Positions 24,904-32,192 of a stretch of DNA of 64,000 nucleotides are shown in pieces (the first letter of the stretch is position 1; every line of letters begins with the position of its first letter). The notes beneath the pieces were generated by a model. It had not been told where the DNA came from. It saw nothing but the letters and a program-made list of their open reading frames with translations, and did not search any database. The DNA is taken from assembly GCA_934757845.1 (NCBI GenBank), contig CAKVLQ010000003.1, positions 1-64,000 of the forward strand, given 5' to 3'. Position numbers and translations under genes: made by a program. This stretch comes from an uncultured Clostridia bacterium. Lineage in GTDB: Bacteria > Bacillota > Clostridia > Christensenellales > UBA1242.

Positions 24904-25674
24904 ATGTCAAGCAAAGTTGAAATTTGCGGTGTTAACACTGCACACCTACCAAAGTTAAAAAATAGTGAAATGGACGCACTTATTGAAAAAATTAAACAAG
25001 GGGACGAACAAGCAAAGGAACTTTTTATTTCGGCAAATTTAAGGCTAGTTCTTTCGGTTGTTCACAGATTTTCATATAAAAATGAAAACCCTGATGACCT
25101 GTTTCAAGTTGGAACAATAGGACTAATTAAGGCTATAAACAATTTTGACACCACTCTTAATGTTAGATTTTCAACTTATGCAGTTCCAATGATTATTGGT
25201 GAAATTAAAAGGTTTTTAAGGGATAACAACGCATTTAGAGTTTCAAGAAGCATAAGAGATACGGCATATCAAATTATGCTTTCAAAAGAAAAACTTACAA
25301 AACAAAACCGAGTTGAACCAACCTTGGAAGAAATTTCAAAAGATTTGGGGCTTAAAGTTAGGGAAGTTGCTTTTGCGTTAGATTCAATAACCGAGCCTGT
25401 AAGTTTGTTTGACCCAGTTTATTCTGACGGCAGTGAAACTGTTAGAGTTATGGACCAAATTGGCGACAAAAAGAACAATCAAGATGAATGGGTTGAAAAT
25501 CTTGCTTTGAAAGATGCTTTAAAAAAACTTGGAAAGCGAGAAAAACAAATTTTGCTTTTAAGATATTATCTTGGCAAAACTCAAATGGAAGTTAGCGAAG
25601 AGGTTGGAATAAGTCAAGCACAAGTTTCAAGGCTAGAAAAAAATGCAATAGATTCTATGCGGAAAAATATATAA
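24904..25674 (+). CDS. sigG: RNA polymerase sporulation sigma factor SigG
   Basis: The 256-aa protein matches SigG along its length. KVEICGVNTAHLPKLKNSEMDALI is the SigG-specific N-terminus. Region 2 is NLRLVLSVVHRF...DDLFQVGTIGLIKAINNFD and FSTYAVPMIIGEIKRFLRDNN. Region 3 includes VSRSIRDTAYQ. Region 4 has TQMEVSEEVGISQAQVSRLEKNAI. SigG directs late forespore genes during sporulation. I begin at 24904 because GGTGGAGG lies just upstream and the SigG N-terminus starts there; the longer frame reads through the promoter. The gene is isolated from sigE/spoIIGA, which usually precede it. Confidence 0.93.
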   Translation: MSSKVEICGVNTAHLPKLKNSEMDALIEKIKQGDEQAKELFISANLRLVLSVVHRFSYKNENPDDLFQVGTIGLIKAINNFDTTLNVRFSTYAVPMIIGEIKRFLRDNNAFRVSRSIRDTAYQIMLSKEKLTKQNRVEPTLEEISKDLGLKVREVAFALDSITEPVSLFDPVYSDGSETVRVMDQIGDKKNNQDEWVENLALKDALKKLGKREKQILLLRYYLGKTQMEVSEEVGISQAQVSRLEKNAIDSMRKNI

Positions 25675-25675
25675 A

Positions 25676-25704
25676 AAAATAGCGAAATAATCGCTATTTT
25701 TTTT
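25676..25704. terminator. Bidirectional terminator after sigG
   Basis: AAAATAGCGA pairs with TCGCTATTTT around AATAA. It can also terminate the minus-strand HAD gene. Confidence 0.85.
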
Positions 25705-25712
25705 GTTTGCTA

Positions 25713-26204
25713 TTAAAAAGTTAATTCTTCATTTTTGTTTAAAGTATTTAAAAATTTATCAACCATTTTTTTGTTTAAAGCATTATTTTGAATATTTGTT
25801 TTTATAATATTTTTTTTATCAAAATATAAATCAAAATCAAAACTTTCGTCATCTATAATAACAAAATTTTCTTTATTGTTTTTACCTTTTAAATATTGCA
25901 TTATATCTTTACTGCGTGTGAAAGGATTAGTGCTATCTTTTGTTTTATGAATAGTTTTATCAAAATTAAGTCCACTATTTTTAAATATTGCAATTAGTTG
26001 TTCAAACTTAAATAATCTCCAAGTTGAAGTTATAACCAAATCAACATTATGTTGTTTTTCTAATGAAGAAATTAAATGGTTTAATGCGGTTATGCTTTCA
26101 GGTTTAAATTTTAGCAAAGAACTTGCTTTGTTATTGCTATTTTTTAACCATTCATAATCATAAAAAACGCCATCTATGTCTAAAAATATATAAAAGTTGC
26201 TCAT
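25713..26204 (-). CDS. HAD-like phosphatase domain protein
   Basis: The 163-aa protein begins MSNFYIFLDIDGVFYD, whose DIDGV is the HAD motif I with the nucleophile Asp. Motif II is VITSTWR (about 62). FVIIDDESFD (about 125) supplies the acidic motif IV. The TSTWR and IDDES wording resembles the HAD domain found in Swiss-army-knife RNA repair proteins (HAD_SAK_2). A substrate cannot be given. I use the ATG at 26204; upstream in-frame starts lack a ribosome site and would add an unrelated hydrophobic stretch. It lies downstream of the XRE gene 26332 on the same strand. Confidence 0.7.
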   Translation of the reverse strand: MSNFYIFLDIDGVFYDYEWLKNSNNKASSLLKFKPESITALNHLISSLEKQHNVDLVITSTWRLFKFEQLIAIFKNSGLNFDKTIHKTKDSTNPFTRSKDIMQYLKGKNNKENFVIIDDESFDFDLYFDKKNIIKTNIQNNALNKKMVDKFLNTLNKNEELTF

Positions 26205-26331
26205 ATCTTTTTTATTATAAATTTTGATACAAAGGTTGTCAATACTAAAACTGGTTTTTGCCATTGTTAATAAAAAAACCGTATTAAATTTATAAAAAAA
26301 TGCCAAATATTTGACATTTTGAATATAAAAT

Positions 26332-26673
26332 TTAATTATTTTTTTCTTGTTCAAGTTTATAGGCATAGTTTAATAATTCTAACTTTTGTTTTATTGTTAG
26401 TGTTGAGCAAATTTTAAAAATTTCTTGTTCAATTTCGGTTAAATTAGTTTTTAAATTTTCGTCAAAAACATCTTTAATCAAATAATCGGTTGAGCAATTC
26501 AAATAATTTGCAATATCTTTTAGCGTTTTAAGTGAGATATTACTTGATTTTTTTTGATAAAAACTGGTTAGGGTGCTATAAGGGATATTTAATTCTAGGC
26601 ACATTTTTTTTCGATTTGAATTTTTTTGTTTAAGTTTTAAATCAATTTTATCATAAATAGTTAGTTTTTCCAA
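26332..26673 (-). CDS. XRE-family transcriptional regulator
   Basis: The 113-aa protein has an N-terminal HTH (residues 8-66: SNRKKMCLELNIPYSTLTSFYQKKSSNISLKTLKDIANYLNCSTDYLI) and a C-terminal helical tail (TIKQKLELLNYAYKLEQEKNN) of the kind used for dimerisation. Its targets are unknown. A GAGGTG ribosome site lies on the minus strand before the ATG. It sits 12 bases downstream of the glycerophosphodiesterase gene on the same strand, so the two may be co-transcribed. Confidence 0.8.
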   Translation of the reverse strand: MEKLTIYDKIDLKLKQKNSNRKKMCLELNIPYSTLTSFYQKKSSNISLKTLKDIANYLNCSTDYLIKDVFDENLKTNLTEIEQEIFKICSTLTIKQKLELLNYAYKLEQEKNN

Positions 26674-26685
26674 AATTCACCTCAA

Positions 26686-27408
26686 TTATATTGTAGGTTC
26701 AAAGCCTTCAAAAATAATGTTGTCTGAATATTTTATAACATTTAAGTATTGTTCTTGACTTCTAACAGTCCAAGCAAGAATTGGAAGGTTGCATTTTGTG
26801 CAATATCTGTTTGGCAAATTTTCGGCGTTATAACTTATAAAATTTGGGCATGAAACTTTGTTTAACCTTAATTTTTTTAGCAAAACTTTTTTGATAAAAC
26901 TTAAATTTTCGCCTTTAAAAAAACTTGATAGTTGACCACGCAAAACATTTGGAGCATTGTCTTTGAACCATGCCAAACTGTATGGATTAAAACTTTGAAC
27001 TGCATATTCGCCGTTATAATTTTTTAAAAGTTCATAGGTTTTGCTTTCTAATTCGCCAACCTTTAATGTGTTTTTAATTTCAATTAGTAAGGGAGTTTTT
27101 CCATCAACCAAATTTAAAACTTCTTGAAAAGTGGGGATTGAAAAGTTTGAGTTTAAAACTTTAAGGTCTTTTATTTCTTCATAATTACAATTTGAAACAT
27201 ATTTGTCTTCACCGCAAAGTCTGCTTAATTTGTTATCATGCACAACAACAACTGTGCCGTCTTTCAAAAGTTGCACATCAAGTTCAATCGCATAACCCTT
27301 TTCGATTGCCCTTTGAAAAGCACCCAGTGTGTTTTCTGGGTTTTCATCATTATGAAATCCACGATGTGCGATATATTTGTCAGTTAAAAAATTTAATGTT
27401 TTTTGCAT
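26686..27408 (-). CDS. Glycerophosphodiester phosphodiesterase
   Basis: The 240-aa protein has the GDPD TIM-barrel landmarks. IAHRGFHNDENPENTLGAF (about residue 13) holds catalytic His and Arg plus the ENT motif. AIELDVQLLKDGTVVVVHDNKLSR (about 40) supplies metal-binding Glu-x-Asp and the second catalytic His. LLIEIK lies near 110 and LAWTVR near 212. These enzymes release glycerol-3-phosphate from glycerophosphodiesters in phospholipid turnover. No signal peptide is present, so it is cytosolic. AAGGTA precedes the ATG on the minus strand. Length is normal for the short bacterial form. Confidence 0.93.
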   Translation of the reverse strand: MQKTLNFLTDKYIAHRGFHNDENPENTLGAFQRAIEKGYAIELDVQLLKDGTVVVVHDNKLSRLCGEDKYVSNCNYEEIKDLKVLNSNFSIPTFQEVLNLVDGKTPLLIEIKNTLKVGELESKTYELLKNYNGEYAVQSFNPYSLAWFKDNAPNVLRGQLSSFFKGENLSFIKKVLLKKLRLNKVSCPNFISYNAENLPNRYCTKCNLPILAWTVRSQEQYLNVIKYSDNIIFEGFEPTI

Positions 27409-27527
27409 AAAATTACCTTTTTGTTTGTTATTTTGTCGATTTTTAATAAATTTTATGATTTTTCACAAACAATTATACCAAAAAAAAGATTAAAATAAAA
27501 GTATTTTTTGAAAGTTAATTGCTTTTC

Positions 27528-27555
27528 TTGCTTTTTTTGCAAAATTTTATATAAT
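27528..27555 (+). promoter_or_regulatory. Promoter abutting the lepA start
   Basis: TTGCTT (27528-27533), 16-nt spacer, TATAAT (27550-27555). Only six bases separate the -10 from the ATG at 27562. Confidence 0.65.
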
Positions 27556-27561
27556 AAAAGC

Positions 27562-29367
27562 ATGAGTAATTTGAATGATTATCAAAAACAAATAAGAAAT
27601 TTTTGCATTGTGGCACATATCGACCACGGAAAAAGCACGCTTGCCGATAGGTTATTGGAATATACTGGCACAGTTGCAAAAAGAGATATGGAAAGCCAAC
27701 TTTTGGATAGTATGGATTTAGAAAGGGAAAGAGGAATTACTATAAAACTTGCCACTACCAAAATGAAATATGTTAAAGATGGAATAGAATATGAACTTAA
27801 TTTGATTGACACTCCTGGTCATGTAGACTTTACTTATGAAGTTTCAAGGTCGCTTGCCGCTTGTGAAGGTGCAATTTTGATTGTTGATTGCACGCAAGGC
27901 GTTGAAGCACAAACTCTTGCAAATTTATATTTGGCATTAGAAAACAATCTTGAAATTTTGCCTGTTATAAACAAAATCGACCTTCCAAGTGCCGACATTG
28001 AAAACACAAAAAAAGAAATTGAAGAAGTTATTGGGCTTCCAAGTGATATTGCTCCACAAATAAGTGCAAAAGAAGGCACAAACATAAAACAGGTTTTGGA
28101 TAGCGTGATAGACTTTTTCCCTTCACCAAAAGGCGATATAGAAAAACCACTAAAAGCCCTTATTTTTGATAGTTTTTATGACAGTTATAAAGGGGCAGTT
28201 TGTCTTGTTAGAATTGTTGACGGGTGTGTTAAGGCGGGCGACAAAATCTTTATGATGGCAACTGGAAAAAGTTTTGATTGTGTTGAAGTTGGTGTTTTTA
28301 ACCCAAAAATGTCAAGCACGGGAATTTTAAAGGCGGGCGAAGTTGGTTATGTTACTGCTTCAATAAAAAATGTTGCCGACACAAAAGTGGGCGACACCAT
28401 TACGCTTTTAGACAATAAATGCGACAAACCATTAGAAGGTTATAAAGAAGTGAAACCTGTTGTGTTCTGCGGAATTTTTCCCGCCGTTGGTGATAAATAT
28501 GCCGAACTTAAAGACGCATTAGAAAAACTTAAATTGAGTGATGCTTCACTATTTTTTGAAGTTGAAAGTTCAAAAGCATTAGGCTTTGGTTTTAGATGCG
28601 GATTTTTGGGGCTTTTGCACATGGAAATTATAACCGAAAGATTAGAGCGTGAGTTTAATTTGGATATTATAACCACTGCACCAAGTGTTAATTATTTGGT
28701 TCACAAAACAAATGGTGAAGTTATTGAAATTTCAAACCCAACCAATCTTCCAAAAATGCAAGAAATTGATTTTATGGAAGAACCTATTTGCAAATTAACC
28801 GCTTACACTCCACCAGAATATGTTGGGGCAATTATGGATTTGTGCACCGAAAAAAGGGGAGTGCAACTTAATCTTAATTATATTGATGAAAAGCGTGTTG
28901 AACTTGTTTATGAAATTCCTTTAAACGAAGTTATTTATGACTTTTTTGACAGCCTAAAAAGCCGAAGTAAGGGTTATGCAAGCCTTGATTATGAAATTAT
29001 TGGCTATAAACCAAGCAAACTTGTTAAACTTGACATTTTGCTTAATGGTGAAAGTTGTGATGCTCTTTCTATTATTGTTCACGAAAGCAGTGCTTATAAG
29101 CGTGGCAAGGCGATAACTGAAAAACTTAAAGAGATTATTCCACGACAACTTTTTGAAATTCCCGTTCAAGCATCTATTGGAAGCAAAGTTATTGCCCGAG
29201 AAACAATAAAAGCGTTAAGAAAAGATGTTTTGGCAAAATGTTATGGCGGAGATATAACCCGAAAGCGAAAACTTCTTGAAAAACAAAAAGAAGGTAAAAA
29301 GCGAATGCGTCAAGTTGGTTCGGTTCAAATTCCAAGCGAAGCATTTATTTCGATATTGAAAATTTAA
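27562..29367 (+). CDS. lepA: Elongation factor 4 (LepA)
   Basis: The 601-aa translational GTPase has G1 AHIDHGKST (about 16), the RGITIK switch, G3 DTPGHVDF (about 79) and G4 NKID (about 133). Domain II and the EF-G-like domains III and V follow, then the LepA-specific C-terminal domain (YKRGKAITEKLKEIIPRQLFEIPVQA, KRKLLEKQKEGKKRM). It back-translocates or remodels stalled ribosomes at the membrane. I start at 27562, where the LepA alignment begins; the longer frame runs through the promoter. There is no ribosome site, so a leaderless mRNA is likely. It is often next to hemN/hrcA, but not here. Confidence 0.96.
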   Translation: MSNLNDYQKQIRNFCIVAHIDHGKSTLADRLLEYTGTVAKRDMESQLLDSMDLERERGITIKLATTKMKYVKDGIEYELNLIDTPGHVDFTYEVSRSLAACEGAILIVDCTQGVEAQTLANLYLALENNLEILPVINKIDLPSADIENTKKEIEEVIGLPSDIAPQISAKEGTNIKQVLDSVIDFFPSPKGDIEKPLKALIFDSFYDSYKGAVCLVRIVDGCVKAGDKIFMMATGKSFDCVEVGVFNPKMSSTGILKAGEVGYVTASIKNVADTKVGDTITLLDNKCDKPLEGYKEVKPVVFCGIFPAVGDKYAELKDALEKLKLSDASLFFEVESSKALGFGFRCGFLGLLHMEIITERLEREFNLDIITTAPSVNYLVHKTNGEVIEISNPTNLPKMQEIDFMEEPICKLTAYTPPEYVGAIMDLCTEKRGVQLNLNYIDEKRVELVYEIPLNEVIYDFFDSLKSRSKGYASLDYEIIGYKPSKLVKLDILLNGESCDALSIIVHESSAYKRGKAITEKLKEIIPRQLFEIPVQASIGSKVIARETIKALRKDVLAKCYGGDITRKRKLLEKQKEGKKRMRQVGSVQIPSEAFISILKI

Positions 29368-29398
29368 TATGTTAAAAAGGTTAAATTAAGGAGTTCTT

Positions 29399-29887
29399 AT
29401 GATAGAATTTAATGGTGAACAATCAAATGAATGCAAATTATTAATTGCACGAGAAAAATCAAAAAAGATAGGATTACTATTTACAATAATCAATTCAATT
29501 GCAGATATATTTATATTAGTCTTTGGGATACTCAATAATAAATTATTTGTTTCACTATTAACTGCGATTATATTTTTGTTGCTTGCGGTTCTAACATTTA
29601 TCACTCCAAAGAAGCAAGTATCTAATGTAAAAATAAATACAAAAATTGTAATTACTTCTGACACAATTCTAATGGATTATTCAACAAATTTTTATACAAA
29701 TAAAAAAACATTAACACGAAAGATATCTAATATAAAAAAAATTATAGATTTCGGTATTTGCTATTGTATTATATTTAAGCATGGAGACATAACCAACTCT
29801 TGGATATGTGAAAAAAGCCTTATCACTAAAGGGTCAATTTCTAATTTTGAAGAATTATTTTGCAAACAAATAATAAAAAAACAATAA
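29399..29887 (+). CDS. Small membrane protein of unknown function
   Basis: The 162-aa protein has two adjacent membrane helices (about residues 25-43 and 48-68: IGLLFTIINSIADIFILVF and VSLLTAIIFLLLAVLTFI). A soluble beta-rich C-terminal part follows that resembles the size and strand pattern of bacterial PH-like domains, a guess from layout only. AAGGAG precedes the ATG (29391-29396). It lies 31 bases after lepA without a terminator between, so it may ride on the lepA transcript. I do not recognise the family. Confidence 0.65.
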   Translation: MIEFNGEQSNECKLLIAREKSKKIGLLFTIINSIADIFILVFGILNNKLFVSLLTAIIFLLLAVLTFITPKKQVSNVKINTKIVITSDTILMDYSTNFYTNKKTLTRKISNIKKIIDFGICYCIIFKHGDITNSWICEKSLITKGSISNFEELFCKQIIKKQ

Positions 29888-29925
29888 AAAACAAAGTATT
29901 TTATAATTTTAAAATAAAAATATAA

Positions 29926-29953
29926 AAAAAATCGGTCATAAACCGATTTTTTT
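29926..29953. terminator. Bidirectional terminator
   Basis: AAAATCGGT pairs with ACCGATTTT around CATAA, with A's left and T's right. It separates the membrane protein from the convergent protease gene. Confidence 0.8.
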
Positions 29954-31316
29954 ATAAGTGTAATTCTTCATTTATTTGAGTTTTTGTTTGAGCGTCTAAA
30001 TTTCCGTCAAGAAAATTTCCTTTTTGGAAATTATTTAGTTTTTTATAAAAATCATTTTCAGATAGTGATTTTAAAACAAAAGTGTTTTGCATATTTTCAA
30101 ACATATTTAAAGTTATAAGGTTATATCTTGATGTTGCAACATAATAATCGCCATATTTAAAAATAAGCATTGAACCGTCATTAAGAGAATTGTTATCGTT
30201 GTTTTGAAAACTTTCTATTAAATTTTCAAAATTTTCAGCCTTATTAAAAGAGTAGGTGCAAGGGGACATATAAACTTCTTTTCCAGAACTTTCTATTCTA
30301 TATTTTGCTTCATATTCTTTTAAATATTTTATCTTTTCGTTATCATGATAACTTATCACAGCATTATCTTGACCACAAACTTCAAAAAAATTACCAAAAT
30401 CAGAAACAAATTCAGGACTAGCACTTTCGTCAAAAGCAAGACCTTTGCTTTCAAAAACCTTTTTAAGTTCTTTTGCAAAAGTTTGTTTATATCTTTTTAG
30501 TGCTCTTTGGGCATAAAGCCTTTTAAATTCCAAAAGATTTTCAAATTTTTGGTCGTTCAAATTTGAATTGTCACTATAAAGGGCAAGCAAAAGTTTAAAA
30601 TCGTTATCCGCCAAATAAGAATAAGGAGAGTAAGATGCGGTTGCGTTCATGTGTGTTGTTGTTTCTAAATTGTCAAGTTTGTAGGCATCGCCAAGCCCCA
30701 ATATATGCATAAATTCGTGAACAAAAATACTGCTCATTTCAAAATCTGTGGTTTTTGTGTCTATAACAATATTATTTCCATGTTGTTTTGTGCCAAAGTT
30801 GCTAAAACTTTTTAGGTTGAAAGTGTAAGTAATCCCTGGAAAGTTAAAATCTTTTTGTTTTATGCTAACAAAATTTTCATTAAGCAAATCGCCAATGCCT
30901 CTATTTTCAACAATTTGAAATTTGTAAGAAGGATTAATTATGCTAAAAACATTATTAAGATATTCAACGCCAAGTTCAATTTCGTTCTTTTTGGTTTGTG
31001 AAAAATTTTTATCAATTTTAATTTTAACTGTTTCGCCGTTTTTTATGATTAATCGCCTAATAGAAAAGTCATTTATCATATCGTTTGATTTTATATCTTT
31101 TCGCAATGCAATATATCTTGCGTTTGCGTCTAAATCGTCAATAGTTTGCACAATTTCATTTCTTGAAGGAAGAATAACATTGTTTGTGTTTTCATAAGCA
31201 ATTCCAGCACCTGCCAAAAAAATTGAAGCACCCAAAATGCTGGCTGCAATTTTGCCTGCTTTTTTTATTTTTGATTTGTTTTTTATGCTTGCCTTAACTT
31301 CTTTTGTTTTTTTCAT
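29952..31316 (-). CDS. Membrane-anchored metzincin-like zinc protease, paralogue 1
   Basis: The 454-aa protein has one N-terminal membrane segment (IAASILGASIFLAGAGIAY, about 20-38), so the enzyme is probably surface-exposed. The zinc site is FVHEFMHILGLGDAYK, an HExxHxxGxxD pattern as in metzincins that use Asp as third ligand. A Met-containing turn (HMNATASY) follows about 20 residues later. The linker LPSRNEIVQTIDDLDA is identical in the paralogue at 32193. Both proteins share NDFKLLLALYS after the active site. Promoter TTGACA-N17-TAAAAT ends 7 bases before the ATG at 31316, so I use that start. Substrate unknown; it may process surface or secreted proteins. Confidence 0.7.
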   Translation of the reverse strand: MKKTKEVKASIKNKSKIKKAGKIAASILGASIFLAGAGIAYENTNNVILPSRNEIVQTIDDLDANARYIALRKDIKSNDMINDFSIRRLIIKNGETVKIKIDKNFSQTKKNEIELGVEYLNNVFSIINPSYKFQIVENRGIGDLLNENFVSIKQKDFNFPGITYTFNLKSFSNFGTKQHGNNIVIDTKTTDFEMSSIFVHEFMHILGLGDAYKLDNLETTTHMNATASYSPYSYLADNDFKLLLALYSDNSNLNDQKFENLLEFKRLYAQRALKRYKQTFAKELKKVFESKGLAFDESASPEFVSDFGNFFEVCGQDNAVISYHDNEKIKYLKEYEAKYRIESSGKEVYMSPCTYSFNKAENFENLIESFQNNDNNSLNDGSMLIFKYGDYYVATSRYNLITLNMFENMQNTFVLKSLSENDFYKKLNNFQKGNFLDGNLDAQTKTQINEELHL

Positions 31317-31369
31317 ATAATTAATTTTAACAAAATAATAAGAATTTGTCAAGACAGTGTTTATAATAT

Positions 31370-31765
31370 CTAAATAAATAACACGCATTTATTTAATTGC
31401 TTTGCGAAAACTAATAATTCATAAAAGATTGATATTGAGAACTGTGAAATATTTATTGCTTTGTCAATAAAAATACAAATATCACTTTGTTCTATTAATT
31501 TTTTGTAATACTTAATTTTATTATTTCGTTTTAAAAGAGTATTCTCATATTTTTGGGAAATTTTTATTCTTTTTATTTGATATTTAAACTTATTTAAATA
31601 ATTGTAAATAAAATTTTCAAATGGATTTAAATTGTAAAACAAAAAGTAATTGATATTACATATTTCAACCAAATAATCAATCATTCTTATAATATTTAAT
31701 TTTATTTCTTCGCTAAATTCATTATTTTCAGTATCAATAAAACAACACGAATATTTTTTTTGCAT
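31370..31765 (-). CDS. Degenerate SLOG-like protein, paralogue 2
   Basis: The 131-aa protein shares with the 19071-19502 product the start (SCCF), the mid-strand pattern (CNINYFLFYNLNPFENFIYNY against CKIKNFYFIELNCLEQNAYEM) and the end (SDICIFIDKAINI...YELLVFAKQLNKCVLFI). The layout fits a DUF1273-type SLOG fold with its glycine nucleotide-binding motif eroded. It is divergent from an XRE gene, with a palindrome placed exactly between the -35 and -10 of its promoter. Six bases separate the -10 (TATTAT) from the ATG, so it is probably leaderless. It lies between two inverted metzincin-like genes. Function is unknown. Confidence 0.55.
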   Translation of the reverse strand: MQKKYSCCFIDTENNEFSEEIKLNIIRMIDYLVEICNINYFLFYNLNPFENFIYNYLNKFKYQIKRIKISQKYENTLLKRNNKIKYYKKLIEQSDICIFIDKAINISQFSISIFYELLVFAKQLNKCVLFI

Positions 31766-31777
31766 AGATAAATAATA

Positions 31778-31795
31778 ATATAGAATATTCTATAT
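31778..31795. promoter_or_regulatory. Palindromic operator inside the SLOG-like gene 2 promoter
   Basis: ATATAGAATATTCTATAT is a perfect 18-bp palindrome. On the minus strand it fills the spacer between TTGACA and TATTAT, so a bound regulator would block RNA polymerase. The probable ligand is the XRE protein encoded at 31834. Confidence 0.65.
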
Positions 31796-31809
31796 GTCAA
31801 GCAAAATTG

Positions 31810-31821
31810 TAGAAATTTCTA
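31810..31821. promoter_or_regulatory. Second palindromic operator, over the XRE promoter
   Basis: TAGAAATTTCTA is a perfect 12-bp palindrome with the same half-site (TAGAA/TTCTA) as the neighbouring 31778-31795 palindrome. It adjoins the -10 (TATGAT 31822-31827) of the XRE gene, which suggests autorepression. Confidence 0.6.
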
Positions 31822-31833
31822 TATGATAAAAAT

Positions 31834-32043
31834 ATGACATTTATTGAAATTTTAAAAGATTTAATGATTGAACGAAATCTTAATCAAAGTGAATTTGCAA
31901 AACTTATTGGAGTTAAACAAAGTCAAGTTAGTGAATGGCTAAAAGGAAAGAGCAAACCAGGTTATGACAATTTGGTTAATATTTGCAAATCGCTTGATAT
32001 TAGTGGAGATGTTATTTTGGGTCTTGAAAATTATGATTTGTAA
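31834..32043 (+). CDS. XRE-family regulator, partner of SLOG-like gene 2
   Basis: The 69-aa protein is a bare HTH domain. LMIERNLNQSEFAKLIGVKQSQVSEWLKGKSKPGYDNLVNICKSLDI spans helices 1-5, and the recognition helix is QSQVSEWLKGK. It probably dimerises on the TAGAA/TTCTA palindromes just upstream. The ATG follows the -10 by 6 bases with no ribosome site. Together with the divergent SLOG-like gene it forms the second instance of the 19071-19867 module. A hairpin GGTTT/AAACC (32104-32116) in the following gap is not followed by a T-run. Confidence 0.85.
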   Translation: MTFIEILKDLMIERNLNQSEFAKLIGVKQSQVSEWLKGKSKPGYDNLVNICKSLDISGDVILGLENYDL

Positions 32044-32156
32044 AAGATTGAAAAAATTTGTTAAAGATTTTTAAAAATGTAAAATTTTCGACTATTAGTT
32101 AAAGGTTTGAAAAACCTCCTGTTTTGAACTAAAAATTTGATTAATAAAATTGGTAA

Positions 32157-32185
32157 TTGACAAATTAAATTTTTAAGAGTATAAT
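32157..32185 (+). promoter_or_regulatory. Promoter of metzincin-like gene 2
   Basis: TTGACA (32157-32162), 17-nt spacer, TATAAT (32180-32185). The ATG lies 7 bases further on. The partner gene in inverted orientation has a matching promoter with TAAAAT. Confidence 0.75.
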
Positions 32186-32192
32186 TTTTTAT

